The notes: generated from the sequence alone by a model not told the origin. DNA of 59,789 bases from Gammaproteobacteria bacterium (GCA_030147845.1 JASBUN010000032.1:1-59789), one strand, 5' to 3'. Positions 25,533 through 35,647 are shown, numbered from the stretch's first letter. A program made the numbers and translations.

Positions 25533-26264
25533 CTACCAGCTGGTTACGTCGTCGAGTGTATGCTCGTCGATGACCACGCGCGGTTTACGCCCTTCCTTCT
25601 TCAACGGATTGTCGGCGCGCAGTAGTTCGTCATCGTGAATCTGAATACGCGTCTTGCGCCGCGGCAGGTAATGGTTGGCGGGCTTGGTGCCCCACTCGGG
25701 CATCAACTGATAGCCGCCGTTTTCGCGTATAGCGACCGATACCTCGGAATCCGGGTCATGCACATCACCGAACAAGCGTGCGCTGGTCGGGCAGGCCATT
25801 ACGCAGGCCGGTTTGCGTTCTGCTTCCGGTAACGCGGTGTCGTAGATGCGATCGACGCACAGCGTACACTTTTTCATGACTTTGAGGTGTTCGTCGACTT
25901 CGCGCACGCCGTATGGGCAGGCCCATGAGCAATATTTGCAGCCGATACATTTGTCGTAGTCAACCAGCACGATGCCGTCTTGCGGGCGCTTGTAGCTGGC
26001 GCCGGTCGGACACACCGGCACGCACGGCGGGTCTTCGCAGTGCAGGCAGCTCTTCGGAAAGTGCACCGTTTCCGTATGCGGGTATTCGCCGACTTCGAAC
26101 GACTGCACGCGATTAAAGAACGTGCCGGTCGGGTCCTTGTCATACGGATTGTCGTCCGACATGTAGCCGGCCGGTCCCGACGTATTCCACTGCTTGCAAC
26201 TGGTCACGCAGGCGTGGCAGCCAACGCAGACGTTTAAATCGATTACGAGTGCTAACTGTGTCAT
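25533..26264 (-). CDS. soeB: Sulfite dehydrogenase iron-sulfur subunit SoeB
   Basis: A 243-residue ferredoxin-like electron-transfer subunit with four [4Fe-4S] sites. Seen: CVGCHACVTSCKQWN, CLHCEDPPCVPVCPTGA, CIGCKYCSWACPYG and CTLCVDRIYD with CVMACPTSAR. It wires the molybdenum centre of SoeA to the membrane subunit SoeC. AGGTGG precedes the ATG. It is separated from soeA by 136 bases with a strong GC hairpin, an unusual gap within an operon. Confidence 0.93.
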   Translation of the reverse strand: MTQLALVIDLNVCVGCHACVTSCKQWNTSGPAGYMSDDNPYDKDPTGTFFNRVQSFEVGEYPHTETVHFPKSCLHCEDPPCVPVCPTGASYKRPQDGIVLVDYDKCIGCKYCSWACPYGVREVDEHLKVMKKCTLCVDRIYDTALPEAERKPACVMACPTSARLFGDVHDPDSEVSVAIRENGGYQLMPEWGTKPANHYLPRRKTRIQIHDDELLRADNPLKKEGRKPRVVIDEHTLDDVTSW

Positions 26265-26278
26265 AAACCACCTAATCG

Positions 26279-26296
26279 GGCGGCCGCACGGCCGCC
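26279..26296. terminator. GC-rich hairpin between soeA and soeB
   Basis: GGCGGCCG (26279-26286) and CGGCCGCC (26289-26296) pair perfectly around two bases, 15 bases before the soeB start. On the plus strand it is followed by GTGTCTTTTT, but transcription of soe runs the other way. It could slow or reduce transcription into soeB or protect the soeA part of the mRNA. Confidence 0.5.
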
Positions 26297-26400
26297 GTGT
26301 CTTTTTCCGTCGCGCCTATACAGCGCTCTATCAATCCGTCCCGGCGGCCGCTGCCTGGCAGCACGATGGTCGGCTGCCCGCCGGCGCGCGGCGGCGGTCG

Positions 26401-29301
26401 TCATCGTTTACCGGCAAACCATGCCAACCACTTCGGCCGTTTGCGCTCGCCTGGCACCGGCTCGATTGGGTCGAACTGCGGTAGCGTGAAGTGCGAATCA
26501 TCGGCATCGGCTTTGTAGATACGCACGCGCACGTCATACCAACCCGCTTGGCCGGTAACCGGATCCGAGTTGGACAGATGTTCGCCGTTGTTTCGTGGCG
26601 GTAATTCGTCGGAGATGACGTGATTGAGCAAAAAGCCGTACTGCGATTCGTTCGCTCGTGGCGCCAGATTCCAGGCTCCGGCGGCTTTGCCGATGGCGTT
26701 CCAAGTCCACACTGTGCCGGGTTCGACCGCTTGCGAATGCCGTGCCATACAGCGCACTTTGCCCCATTGCGATTCCACCCACATCCAGTCGCCGTCTTCG
26801 ATACCGGCTGCCGCGGCCGTTTTCGGATTCACGTGCAGATAATTGTGTGCGTGGATCTGCCGCAGCCAGGCGTTCTGCGAATCCCAGGAGTGATACATGG
26901 CCATCGGACGTTGCGTGATCGCATTGAGCGGATAGCGCTGCTTGTCGGTCAGCTGGGCTTCCAGCGGTTCGAAGTAGAACGGCAGCGGATCGAAAAACGT
27001 CTCGATGCGCTCGCGCAAGTGTTCCGGCGGTTGTTTGCCATCGTGCTTGCCCTGCGCGGACATGCGGAATTTTTGCAGCACTTCCGAATAGATGTGTATG
27101 TTGATCGGTTCTGCGTAGCGCGTCAGGCGGTGTTGCTGCGCCCACTGCAGGTAGCCCTGGTTCCAGTTACGCATGTACTGGAATGAGCGCGGCAGTTCGT
27201 ACTGGAACACGCAGTTGTTCTTTTCATACATTTCCCATTGATTGGGATTCGGTTCGCCTTTCATGAATTTTTCGCCGCCACGGCCGCGCCAGCCCGCCAG
27301 GAAGCCGATGCCGGAACCGGGTTCGGTTTCGTAGTTGACGACGAAATCGGGATAGTCGCGGAATTTGCGCGAGCCGTCCTTGCTAGTGAAGGCCGGTAAT
27401 TTCAGGCGTGAGCCGAGTTCGATCAACACTTCCTGGAACGGCTTGCATTCACCCGTCGGCGGTACCACCGGGATGCGCACCGAGTCGACCGGACCCTCGA
27501 ACTCCGAGATCGGCCGGTCGAGCATGGACATCACGTCGTGGCGTTCCAGATACGTGGTATCGGGCAGCACCAGATCGGCGTAGGCGACCATCTCGGACTG
27601 AAACGCGTCACACACCACTAGAAACGGAATTTTGTAGTCGCCGTGTTCATCGCGATCGTTCAGCATGTTACGCACCTCGACCGTATTCATGGTCGAGTTC
27701 CACGCCATATTGGCCATGAAGATCAGCAAGGTATCGATCTTGTAGGGGTCGCCACGCCAGGCGTTGGTAATGACGTTGTGCATCATGCCGTGGACAGATA
27801 ATGGATATTCCCACGAAAACGCTTTGTCGATGCGCACCGGCCCGCCCTGGTCGTCGACGAACAAATCGTCGGGGTCGGCCGGCCAGCCGAGCGGCATACC
27901 ATCCAGCGGCGTGTTCGGCTTAACCGCCCGTGGATCGTTCGGCGTTTTTGCGCACGGCGGGATCGGCCGCGGAAACGGAGCTTTGTGACGGAAGCCGCCG
28001 GGACGGTCGATGGTGCCGAGCAGGCTCATCAGGATCGACATGGCGCGGATGGTATGAAAGCCGTTCGAGTGCGCCGCCAAGCCGCGCATGGCATGGAAGG
28101 CCACCGGATTGCCGGTCACGGTCTCGTGCTCTCGTCCCCAGACATCCGTCCACGCAATCGGTAATTCGATTTTCTCGTCGCGCGCAGTGATGCCCATTTC
28201 ATGCGCCAGGCGGCGGATGGTGGCGGCCGGAATGCCGGTTATGTTCTCGGCCCACTCGGGGGTATATTGCGCCACGCGTTCGAGCAGCAATTGGAACGAT
28301 GGTTTGACCTTGGTTTGGTCGTCCAACGTATATTCACCCAAGAGATAGGGGTCGAGCTCTGCACTGCGATTCGCCACCACCGGGCGGTCGCTGTTGCGGT
28401 CCCACCAGAGTTTGTTCTGCGGATCGAAACAGCCTTCTTCTTCCGGTACTTCCGCACGCACGAACATGCCAAATTCGTGGTCGGCCTCGTTCATATTCAA
28501 TAGTTCGGCGGCGTTGGTATAGCGCACCAGGAACTCGCGATCGTACAGGCCGGTGTCGATGATCTCGTGGATCAGGGCTAGGAACAGTGCGCCGTCGGTG
28601 CCCGGTTTGATCGGAATCCATTCATCGGCGATGGCCGAGTAGCCGGTACGCACTGGATTGACGGAGATGAATTTGCCGCCCTGGCGTTTGAATTTCGAGA
28701 TCGCCATTTTCAGCGGATTGGAATGATGATCCTCGGCCGTGCCGATCATGACGAACAATTTGGCGCGGTCCAGGTCGGGGCCGCCGAACTCCCAGAACGA
28801 GCCGCCAATGGTATAAATCATGCCGGCCGCCATGTTGACCGAGCAGAATCCGCCGTGCGCGGCATAGTTGGGCGTGCCGAATTGCTTGGCGAACAATCCG
28901 GTCAACGCCTGCATCTGATCGCGGCCGGTGAACAGCGCGAACTTACGCGGCTCGGTGGCGCGGATATTGGCCAGCCGTTCTTCCAGCACGGCAAAGGCCT
29001 CGTCCCAGGAAATCTCCACAAATTCATTGTCGCCACGCGCGGCGTTCGGTTTGCGCATCAACGGCTTGGTCAGCCGCGCCGGCGAGTACTGCTTCATGAT
29101 GCCCGAAGCACCTTTGGCACAGATGACGCCCTTGTTGAGCGGATGGTCGGGGTTGCCTTGTATGTAGCGCACTTCGCCATCGCGTAGCGTGACGCGGATG
29201 CCGCAACGGCAAGCGCACATGTAGCAGGTGGTATTTTTGGTTTCCACGCGGCCACTGGTGGTTGCGTGAATCGGGTCGTGTAAGGGATTGGCAGAACTCA
29301 T
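26401..29301 (-). CDS. soeA: Sulfite dehydrogenase molybdopterin subunit SoeA
   Basis: A 966-residue molybdenum enzyme of the DMSO reductase family that oxidises sulfite to sulfate in the cytoplasm. Seen: an N-terminal [4Fe-4S] site (cysteines 26, 29, 33 and 61, in CYMCACRCGI and VICAKG), the molybdenum ligand region HGGFCSVNMAAG with a cysteine, and a C-terminal cofactor domain with AMYHSWDSQNAWLRQ. There is no twin-arginine signal, as expected for SoeA and unlike periplasmic polysulfide or tetrathionate reductases. It is divergent from sat across 363 bases, so two routes of sulfite oxidation share one intergenic region. It is the first gene of soeABC. Confidence 0.92.
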   Translation of the reverse strand: MSSANPLHDPIHATTSGRVETKNTTCYMCACRCGIRVTLRDGEVRYIQGNPDHPLNKGVICAKGASGIMKQYSPARLTKPLMRKPNAARGDNEFVEISWDEAFAVLEERLANIRATEPRKFALFTGRDQMQALTGLFAKQFGTPNYAAHGGFCSVNMAAGMIYTIGGSFWEFGGPDLDRAKLFVMIGTAEDHHSNPLKMAISKFKRQGGKFISVNPVRTGYSAIADEWIPIKPGTDGALFLALIHEIIDTGLYDREFLVRYTNAAELLNMNEADHEFGMFVRAEVPEEEGCFDPQNKLWWDRNSDRPVVANRSAELDPYLLGEYTLDDQTKVKPSFQLLLERVAQYTPEWAENITGIPAATIRRLAHEMGITARDEKIELPIAWTDVWGREHETVTGNPVAFHAMRGLAAHSNGFHTIRAMSILMSLLGTIDRPGGFRHKAPFPRPIPPCAKTPNDPRAVKPNTPLDGMPLGWPADPDDLFVDDQGGPVRIDKAFSWEYPLSVHGMMHNVITNAWRGDPYKIDTLLIFMANMAWNSTMNTVEVRNMLNDRDEHGDYKIPFLVVCDAFQSEMVAYADLVLPDTTYLERHDVMSMLDRPISEFEGPVDSVRIPVVPPTGECKPFQEVLIELGSRLKLPAFTSKDGSRKFRDYPDFVVNYETEPGSGIGFLAGWRGRGGEKFMKGEPNPNQWEMYEKNNCVFQYELPRSFQYMRNWNQGYLQWAQQHRLTRYAEPINIHIYSEVLQKFRMSAQGKHDGKQPPEHLRERIETFFDPLPFYFEPLEAQLTDKQRYPLNAITQRPMAMYHSWDSQNAWLRQIHAHNYLHVNPKTAAAAGIEDGDWMWVESQWGKVRCMARHSQAVEPGTVWTWNAIGKAAGAWNLAPRANESQYGFLLNHVISDELPPRNNGEHLSNSDPVTGQAGWYDVRVRIYKADADDSHFTLPQFDPIEPVPGERKRPKWLAWFAGKR

Positions 29302-29664
29302 GAAAAATAACCTACGCTAGGGGTCAAGATACTGTACTGACATTCACTGTAGCCGACCAATTAGAGATACTAGGCCTCAGATAAGTTTAATAGATTCTAA
29401 TATACTAAAGACGTATAATAAATAAGGCCATAGCCAAGTTCCCACCGACGAAATTTTATATTATAAAACAAAAGATTAGAATTGATGAGCGGGCCGGCCG
29501 ACGAATAAACAGCATTTATGCCGGGCAAAGATAAAACTGTTTTGCTTTCGGCGCGTAAGTTTATAAGGTTACACATCCTGAAGTGCCGTATCGCGCGAAC
29601 CGCGCGCCCCGCGACGCATCTCTAGTGCTTACTGAGATCATAACCAGTATCTATAAGGAGTAGC
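29302..29664. promoter_or_regulatory. AT-rich divergent promoter region between soeA and sat
   Basis: A 363-base gap far richer in A and T than its surroundings, with no gene. ATTCTAAT (29394-29401) and ATTAGAAT (29475-29482) form a distant inverted pair flanking the most A/T-rich part. It must hold the promoters for soeABC (left) and sat-aprBA (right). AAGGAG stands just before the sat ATG. No specific box could be assigned with certainty. Confidence 0.5.
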
Positions 29665-30882
29665 ATGTCTACGCTAGTGAAACCCCATGGGGGCGGTGAA
29701 CTGAAGCCGCTGTTGCTCGAAGGCCAGGCGCTGAAATCTGAACTTACGCGCGCCGGCAGCTTGCCACAAGTCAAATTGACTTCGCGCGAAAGCGGCGACG
29801 TCGTCATGATGGGCATCGGCGGTTTTACGCCGTTGGATGGATTTATGACCCACGCCGATTGGCAAGGCGTATGCGACAGCTACAAGATGGCCAACGGTTT
29901 GTTCTGGCCTATCCCGGTGACTTTGTCCACCGATAAGGCGACCGCCGACAGCATCAAAGAAGGCCAGGACGTGGCGCTGGTGGATGGCGATTCCGGCGAG
30001 ATCATGGCGACCATGAAGGTTACCGAGAAGTACGCGATCGACAAAGCGCACGAGTGCATGCAGGTCTATAAGACCACCGACATCGAGCATCCGGGCGTCA
30101 AGATGGTCATGGAGCAGGGTGATATCAACCTCGCCGGTCCGATCAAGGTATTGTCGCAAGGTGACTTCGCTGAAAAGTACGGCAAGCTGTTCCTGACACC
30201 GGCGCAGACGCGCAAGCTGTTCGAGGAAAAAGGCTGGTCGACCATCGCGGCCTTCCAGACCCGCAATCCGATGCACCGTTCGCACGAATACCTGGCCAAA
30301 ATCGCCATTGAAATCTGCGATGGCGTGCTGATCCATTCGTTGCTCGGCAATCTCAAACCTGGCGATATCGCCGCCGATGTGCGTGCCAAGGCCATCGATG
30401 TGCTGTGCAAGAATTACTTCGTCGACAACACCGTAGTGCAGGCCGGTTATCCGCTCGATATGCGCTACGCCGGGCCGCGCGAAGCGCTGCTGCACGCGCT
30501 GTTCCGCCAGAACTATGGCTGTTCACACCTGATCGTCGGTCGTGACCACGCCGGCGTCGGTGATTACTACGGGCCGTTCGACGCGCACCATATTTTTGAT
30601 GAAATCCCGAGCGGATCATTGGAAACGCAGCCATTGAAGATCGACTGGACCTTCTGGTGCAACAAGTGCGAGGGCATGGCTTCCATGAAGACCTGTCCGC
30701 ACGGTGCCGAAGACCGCCTGCTGCTCTCGGGGACCAAGCTGCGCAAGGCGCTATCGGAGGGCAGCGAGGTACCGGATCACTTCAGTCGCCCGGAAGTACT
30801 GGAGGTTCTGCGCGCCTACTACGGTAGTCTGAAGGATGATGAGAAAGTTGAAGTCAAACTATCTGGTCATTCGGCCAAGTAA
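29665..30882 (+). CDS. sat: Sulfate adenylyltransferase, dissimilatory type
   Basis: A 405-residue ATP sulfurylase without an APS-kinase domain. In sulfur oxidisers it makes ATP and sulfate from APS and pyrophosphate. Seen: the nucleotide-binding [35 protein letters not shown] and a C-terminal [16 protein letters not shown] zinc-like group CNKCEG with KTCPHG is present near residue 335, as in dissimilatory Sat. It is followed by aprB and aprA in the same direction, the gene set for the AMP-dependent indirect route from sulfite to sulfate. AAGGAG lies before the ATG. Confidence 0.95.
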   Translation: MSTLVKPHGGGELKPLLLEGQALKSELTRAGSLPQVKLTSRESGDVVMMGIGGFTPLDGFMTHADWQGVCDSYKMANGLFWPIPVTLSTDKATADSIKEGQDVALVDGDSGEIMATMKVTEKYAIDKAHECMQVYKTTDIEHPGVKMVMEQGDINLAGPIKVLSQGDFAEKYGKLFLTPAQTRKLFEEKGWSTIAAFQTRNPMHRSHEYLAKIAIEICDGVLIHSLLGNLKPGDIAADVRAKAIDVLCKNYFVDNTVVQAGYPLDMRYAGPREALLHALFRQNYGCSHLIVGRDHAGVGDYYGPFDAHHIFDEIPSGSLETQPLKIDWTFWCNKCEGMASMKTCPHGAEDRLLLSGTKLRKALSEGSEVPDHFSRPEVLEVLRAYYGSLKDDEKVEVKLSGHSAK

Positions 30883-30955
30883 GATCTGCAAAGTTCTATC
30901 GGCGCGCGCTGGCGCGGTTGGGTGAAACCGCGGTAAGTCAGCTCGGGAGGGGCGC

Positions 30956-31420
30956 ATGCCTACATTTGTGCGTACAGACAAGTGCGACGGCTGTAAGGGC
31001 CGGGATAAGACCGCTTGCATGTACATTTGCCCGCACGATCTGATGAAGCTCGACAAAGATGGTTCCGACACCGGTCATGCCATGAAGGCCTGGAACCAGG
31101 AGCCCGAGCAGTGCTGGGAGTGCTATGCCTGCGTCAAGGTCTGCCCGCATCAGGCCATCGAATGCCGTCACTACGCCGACATCGTGCCGCTGGGGGCGTC
31201 TGTGCAACCGTTGCGCGGAACGGATTCCATTATGTGGACCATTAAGTTCCGCAACGGCAACATGAAGCGCTTCAAGTTCCCGATTCGCACCACTCCCGAA
31301 GGTTCGGCCGATCCGCGTGCCGGCATTTCCGACTTCGATAAGTCCAAACTCGAAGCGCCCGACTACCTGTTCAACGACGATCTGCATGCCTGCGACATGA
31401 GTCAGTTCGGTCAAGGCTGA
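30956..31420 (+). CDS. aprB: Adenylylsulfate reductase beta subunit
   Basis: A 154-residue ferredoxin-like subunit carrying two [4Fe-4S] clusters. Seen: CDGCKGRDKTACMYICPHDL and CWECYACVKVCPHQAIECRH, then the C-terminal tail (WTIKFRNGNMKRFKFPIRT) that wraps around AprA. GGGAGGGGCGC precedes the ATG. In this setting AprBA oxidises sulfite plus AMP to APS in the cytoplasm. Neither AprM nor QmoABC, the usual membrane partners, is seen in the window. Confidence 0.95.
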   Translation: MPTFVRTDKCDGCKGRDKTACMYICPHDLMKLDKDGSDTGHAMKAWNQEPEQCWECYACVKVCPHQAIECRHYADIVPLGASVQPLRGTDSIMWTIKFRNGNMKRFKFPIRTTPEGSADPRAGISDFDKSKLEAPDYLFNDDLHACDMSQFGQG

Positions 31421-31503
31421 TATCCGCGGGCTGCGGCGCTGCTGTCTCCGCGCGGAGGCGGTGAGAAACGACTTTCCCCTACGTTCGAAGTGAGAGTAGA
31501 GCA

Positions 31504-33417
31504 ATGGCCGGATATGAATTTGGCAACCCTGAGGTCGTCGAAGAGGAACTTGATGTCCTCATTATCGGCGGCGGCATGGCTGCCTGCGGCGCTGCTGTGG
31601 AAATCATGCGCTGGTCCGAAGGTTTGGATCTCAAGATCAAGCTGGTCGACAAGGCGGCGATGGACCGTTCGGGTGCAGTTGCTCAGGGTCTTTCAGCAAT
31701 CAACACCTACATGGGTGATAACGATCCGGCCGATTACGTGCGCATGGTTCGCACCGATTTGATGGGCATCATCCGCGAAGATTTAGTCTATGACGTCGGC
31801 CGTCACGTCGACGGCTCGGTACATCTGTTCGAGCATTGGGGTTTGCCGATTTGGAAGCGGCCTGGTGACGAAGACAAGCCGTTGACCGGCGGTGGCAAGC
31901 CGGTGCGTTCGGGTAAGTGGCAAATCATGATCAACGGTGAGTCCTACAAGTGGATCGTCGCCGAGGCCGCGAAGAAGTCGCTCGGTACCGAGAACATTCA
32001 GGAACATGTCTTCATCGTCAAGCTGGTCAACGACAAGAATGACCCGTCGCGGGTCGCCGGCGCGGTCGGTTTCTCGGTCCGCGAAGACAAAGTCTATATC
32101 TACAAATTCAAGTGTTGCTTGCTGGTCTGCGGTGGTGCCGTCAACGTCTTCCGTCCACGCTCTGTCGGCGAGGGTCAGGGCCGCGCTTGGTATCCGGTCT
32201 GGAACGCCGGTTCCACCTACGCCATGGCGCTGGAAGCCGGCGCCGAAGGCACCATGCTGGAAAACCGTTTCGTTCCCGCCCGCTTCAAGGACGGTTACGG
32301 TCCGGTCGGCGCTTGGTTTCTGTTGTTCAAAGCCAAGTCCATGAATGCCAATGGCGAAGATTATCAGGCCAAGAACGCGCACTTGCTGAAAGAGCACAAC
32401 TACGGCACTTATGCGCAGGGTCACTCCATGGGTACCTGCCTGCGCAATCACCTTATGATGGAAGAGTTACGCAACGGCGAAGGTCCGATCATCATGGATA
32501 CGCCGTCGGCGTTGGCGAAGTTGGCCGAAACCATGACGCCCAAGGAAATCAAACATCTCGAAGCTGAGGCCTGGGAAGACTTCCTCGACATGACTATTGG
32601 CCAGTGCGGCATTTGGGCGGGTGAGAACATCGAGCCGGATAAAGAAGTTTCCGAGCTGATGCCGACCGAGCCTTACCTGCTGGGTTCGCATGCTGGCTGC
32701 GCCGGTCTGTGGGTATCCGGCCCGACCGATATTCCCGGCGTTCCGGAAGACTGGAGTTGGGGCTATCGCGGCATGACCACCATCACCGGCCTGTTTACCG
32801 CGGGTGACGGTGTCGGCGCATCCGGCCATAAGTTCTCCTCCGGCTCCTTCACGGAGGGACGTCTGGCCGCCAAGTCCATGGTCAAGTTCGCTTTGGACAA
32901 TAAGGATTGGCAACCGGAATTGGAGGATTCGGTCGAAGATCTGCTGGAAGAGATTTACCGTCCGGTGCGTAACTTCCTTGAGCGCAAGGATTACACCACG
33001 GCCATCGACGTCAACCCGCATTACGTCACGCCCAGGATGCTGCAGTTTCGTCTGCAGAAAATCATGGACGAGTACGTCGCGGGCGTGTCGACCATGTATC
33101 AGACTAATGCGAAGTACCTGGAAATCGCTGAGCGCAAGCTGGGCATGCTAAAGGAAGATTCCCTGAAGACGCGCGCCAAAGATCTGCACGAACTGTTGCG
33201 CGCATGGGAAAACTACCATCGCATCATAGCAGCCGAAGCGCACATGAAGCACATTCAATTCCGTGAAGAAACGCGTTATCCCGGTTACTACTACCGGGCT
33301 GACTACCGTGATCTGGATGATGAAAACTGGCGTGTGTTCGTCAATTCGACCTACGACCGCAAAACCAAGCAATGGTCGCTGCGCAAGGTGCCTTACGTCC
33401 AGTTGATCAAGGACTAA
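31504..33417 (+). CDS. aprA: Adenylylsulfate reductase alpha subunit
   Basis: A 637-residue FAD enzyme of the fumarate reductase/AprA family. Seen: the FAD-binding LIIGGGMAACGAAVEIMRW, DKAAMDRSGAVAQGLSAINT, a second FAD region TAGDGVGASGHKFSSGSFTE, and active-site region ENRFVPARFKDGYGPVGAWF. Length equals typical AprA (about 630). It forms the AprBA heterodimer with the protein of the gene 83 bases upstream and completes the sat-aprB-aprA set. Assignment is firm; direction (sulfite oxidation) is inferred from soeABC next door and the absence of dissimilatory reductase genes in view. Confidence 0.96.
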   Translation: MAGYEFGNPEVVEEELDVLIIGGGMAACGAAVEIMRWSEGLDLKIKLVDKAAMDRSGAVAQGLSAINTYMGDNDPADYVRMVRTDLMGIIREDLVYDVGRHVDGSVHLFEHWGLPIWKRPGDEDKPLTGGGKPVRSGKWQIMINGESYKWIVAEAAKKSLGTENIQEHVFIVKLVNDKNDPSRVAGAVGFSVREDKVYIYKFKCCLLVCGGAVNVFRPRSVGEGQGRAWYPVWNAGSTYAMALEAGAEGTMLENRFVPARFKDGYGPVGAWFLLFKAKSMNANGEDYQAKNAHLLKEHNYGTYAQGHSMGTCLRNHLMMEELRNGEGPIIMDTPSALAKLAETMTPKEIKHLEAEAWEDFLDMTIGQCGIWAGENIEPDKEVSELMPTEPYLLGSHAGCAGLWVSGPTDIPGVPEDWSWGYRGMTTITGLFTAGDGVGASGHKFSSGSFTEGRLAAKSMVKFALDNKDWQPELEDSVEDLLEEIYRPVRNFLERKDYTTAIDVNPHYVTPRMLQFRLQKIMDEYVAGVSTMYQTNAKYLEIAERKLGMLKEDSLKTRAKDLHELLRAWENYHRIIAAEAHMKHIQFREETRYPGYYYRADYRDLDDENWRVFVNSTYDRKTKQWSLRKVPYVQLIKD

Positions 33418-33620
33418 GCTCCCGCGGGTACGCGGCAGGCGACTCCGGCCTTTTTTGTGCGCCGCTGTTTGGTTTGCCGCGGCAGGTTTCGGCCCAAGAC
33501 TACGGCCCGGCGCGTCCGCGTCGAAAGTCCGCATCGCAGCGGCTCAAAAGCTTGGTCCCATACCTGTTAAACTGGCCGGCGGCGTGGATTTGCCCGGAAC
33601 AGCCGGGAAGGCATGTAGCC

Positions 33621-34559
33621 ATGACTCGTGAGCACGACCGCGATTTCGACGCGTTGACCGACGTTCCAATTTTTGACCGCTTCAACTTACCGATCGGAAG
33701 CCCGGTGCGCCCTCAGCAGTTGGGTCTGGATGATAGCGTCCAATTCAATTGCCACAAGGGGATTTCGTGCTTCAACGAATGTTGTATGAATATCGATTTC
33801 ACCCTGACGCCGTACGATATCGTGCGCTTGTCACGTCGGCTGGCCCTGACCACGACGCAATTCATTACCTTGTTCACGCACCCCTATGACCTCGATGCAC
33901 ACGGCATGCCGGGGCTGAAAATGAAGCCGGTGGAAGAGAGCACCGCCTGCCAGTTCGTAACCCGGGAAGGCTGCAGTGTCTATGAACATCGGCCGACCGC
34001 GTGCCGCTACTACGCGCTCGGTATCATGGGCATGCGCCGCAAGGGCGAAAGCATGCTCGAGGATGGTTATTTCATCGTCAAGGAGCCGCACTGCAAGGGG
34101 CACGATGAACCACGCGAACTTACCGTGCGTGAGTATCGTCGGGAACAAAAAGTAGAGCACTACGACGATCTCAACCGCGAGTGGCTGGATATCATTGTCA
34201 AGAAGCGTTCGGCGGGACCGACGGTGGGTCGGCCGTCCGACCGCAGTTTCCAATTGTTCTATCTTGCCAGCTATGACTTGGACGGCTTTCGACAATTCAC
34301 CCAGACCGAAAGTTTTGGCGCCATGTTCGAACTGACGGCCAAGGAACGCACCGCACTCGACGAAGACGACGAGGCGCTATTGCGGTTTGCTATGAAATTT
34401 TTAAAGCAGGTATTGTTTGGCGAAAAAACACTGCCGCTCAAGAACGGCGCCGCGCATGTGCGCTACGAGCAGCGCAAGGACATCATCGCGCGCCGGCACG
34501 AACAGAATATTGAAGCGTATCGCCTGCGCGATCCGAGCGAAGACGATGAAAGTCAGTAG
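33621..34559 (+). CDS. YkgJ-family cysteine cluster protein
   Basis: A 312-residue protein of the YkgJ (CxxxCxxCC) family, thought to bind zinc or an Fe-S cluster. Seen: FNCHKGISCFNECCMNIDFT near residue 45, CQFVTREGCSVYEHRPTACR near residue 115, and a later CKGHDEPRELTV. The ATG at 33621 has GGGAAGG about 10 bases before it; a longer frame reaching into aprA is rejected. It follows aprA by 203 bases on the same strand. Its function is unknown; the place suggests a role in assembly or electron flow of the Apr system, but that is inference only. Confidence 0.85.
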   Translation: MTREHDRDFDALTDVPIFDRFNLPIGSPVRPQQLGLDDSVQFNCHKGISCFNECCMNIDFTLTPYDIVRLSRRLALTTTQFITLFTHPYDLDAHGMPGLKMKPVEESTACQFVTREGCSVYEHRPTACRYYALGIMGMRRKGESMLEDGYFIVKEPHCKGHDEPRELTVREYRREQKVEHYDDLNREWLDIIVKKRSAGPTVGRPSDRSFQLFYLASYDLDGFRQFTQTESFGAMFELTAKERTALDEDDEALLRFAMKFLKQVLFGEKTLPLKNGAAHVRYEQRKDIIARRHEQNIEAYRLRDPSEDDESQ

Positions 34560-34666
34560 ATCGGCGTCGACGGCGCGCGGCGAACGCTACTTCCTGTAGA
34601 TCCGATTCGCCCGCGCCTGTGGTTATTTGCTGCCGGCCGAAATCGAGGCCGCACGCGTTCAACCAC

Positions 34667-35647
34667 CTACACAACCAAGACCGTAGAACCGGTCGTTTTG
34701 CGCGCCTCGAGCGCGCGATGAGCTTCGGCGGCATCGCGTAGCGGGAAGGTTTGATTGACTTCGATGCGCACAGCGCCCGACGCCACGACTTCGAACAGCG
34801 CCTTGGCGCTCTGTACCAAGTCCTGCCTCAAGGTCGCATAGCCAGCCAGTTGTGGCCGCGTGATGAACAGCGAGCCCTTCGCGCTCAGGAGCCCGAGGTC
34901 GAGCGGCGGCACTTTGCCGGATGACTGTCCAAAACTGACCATCAGTCCGCGCGGTCGCAGACAATCTAACGAACCCATGAAGGTATCCTTGCCGACCGAG
35001 TCATAGACGACCGGCAATCCGGCGCCGCCGGTAATGTCCCGCACGCGATCGACGAAGTTCTCGCGCGCGTACACGATCGGGTGACTACAGCCGTGGGCTC
35101 GCGCCAGCGCCGCCTTGTCGTCGTTACCGACGGTACCAATAACGGTAGCGCCGATATGGCGGGCCCATTGGCAGGCAATCAGGCCAACGCCCCCGGCAGC
35201 AGCGTGGAACAAAATGGTATCGTCGGCTTTTACCGCATAGGTGCGGCGCAGAAGGTATTCGGCGGTCATGCCTTGTAGCATCATGGCGGCCGCCTGCACG
35301 TCCGAGATGTTGTCCGGCAGGCTGACCAAGCGGTCGGCGCGCAGGTTGCGGGCCTCGGCATAGGATCCGGGCGGACCGGACGCGTACGCGACGCGTTCTC
35401 CCACTTTGACTTCGGTGACGCCTTCGCCGATGGCCTCGACCACGCCGGCGCCTTCCATGCCGAGCACTGCCGGCAGTTTTGGCAGCGGATAGAGTCCCGT
35501 ACGGTGGTACACGTCGATAAAATTAAGGCCTACAGCACGATGGCGTATCTGCGCTTCGCCCGGCCCGGGCGCCGGCAGATCGATTTCTTGCCATTGCATA
35601 ACCGAGGCGTCACCGTGGGCGTGGATGCGAATCGCGTGTGTCTTCAT
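34667..35647 (-). CDS. Quinone oxidoreductase (QOR family, medium-chain reductase)
   Basis: A 326-residue zinc-free medium-chain dehydrogenase of the NADPH:quinone reductase type. Seen: VGLNFIDVYHRTGLYPLP and PAVLGMEGAGVVEAIGEGV in the N-terminal domain, then the nucleotide fold HAAAGGVGLIACQWARHIGA and YDSVGKDTFMGSL. The start ATG at 35647 is set by GGAG 9 bases upstream; an ATG five codons earlier lies inside that ribosome site and is rejected. It reduces quinones or activated alkenes with NADPH in the cytoplasm. It converges with the YkgJ gene. Confidence 0.9.
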   Translation of the reverse strand: MKTHAIRIHAHGDASVMQWQEIDLPAPGPGEAQIRHRAVGLNFIDVYHRTGLYPLPKLPAVLGMEGAGVVEAIGEGVTEVKVGERVAYASGPPGSYAEARNLRADRLVSLPDNISDVQAAAMMLQGMTAEYLLRRTYAVKADDTILFHAAAGGVGLIACQWARHIGATVIGTVGNDDKAALARAHGCSHPIVYARENFVDRVRDITGGAGLPVVYDSVGKDTFMGSLDCLRPRGLMVSFGQSSGKVPPLDLGLLSAKGSLFITRPQLAGYATLRQDLVQSAKALFEVVASGAVRIEVNQTFPLRDAAEAHRALEARKTTGSTVLVV

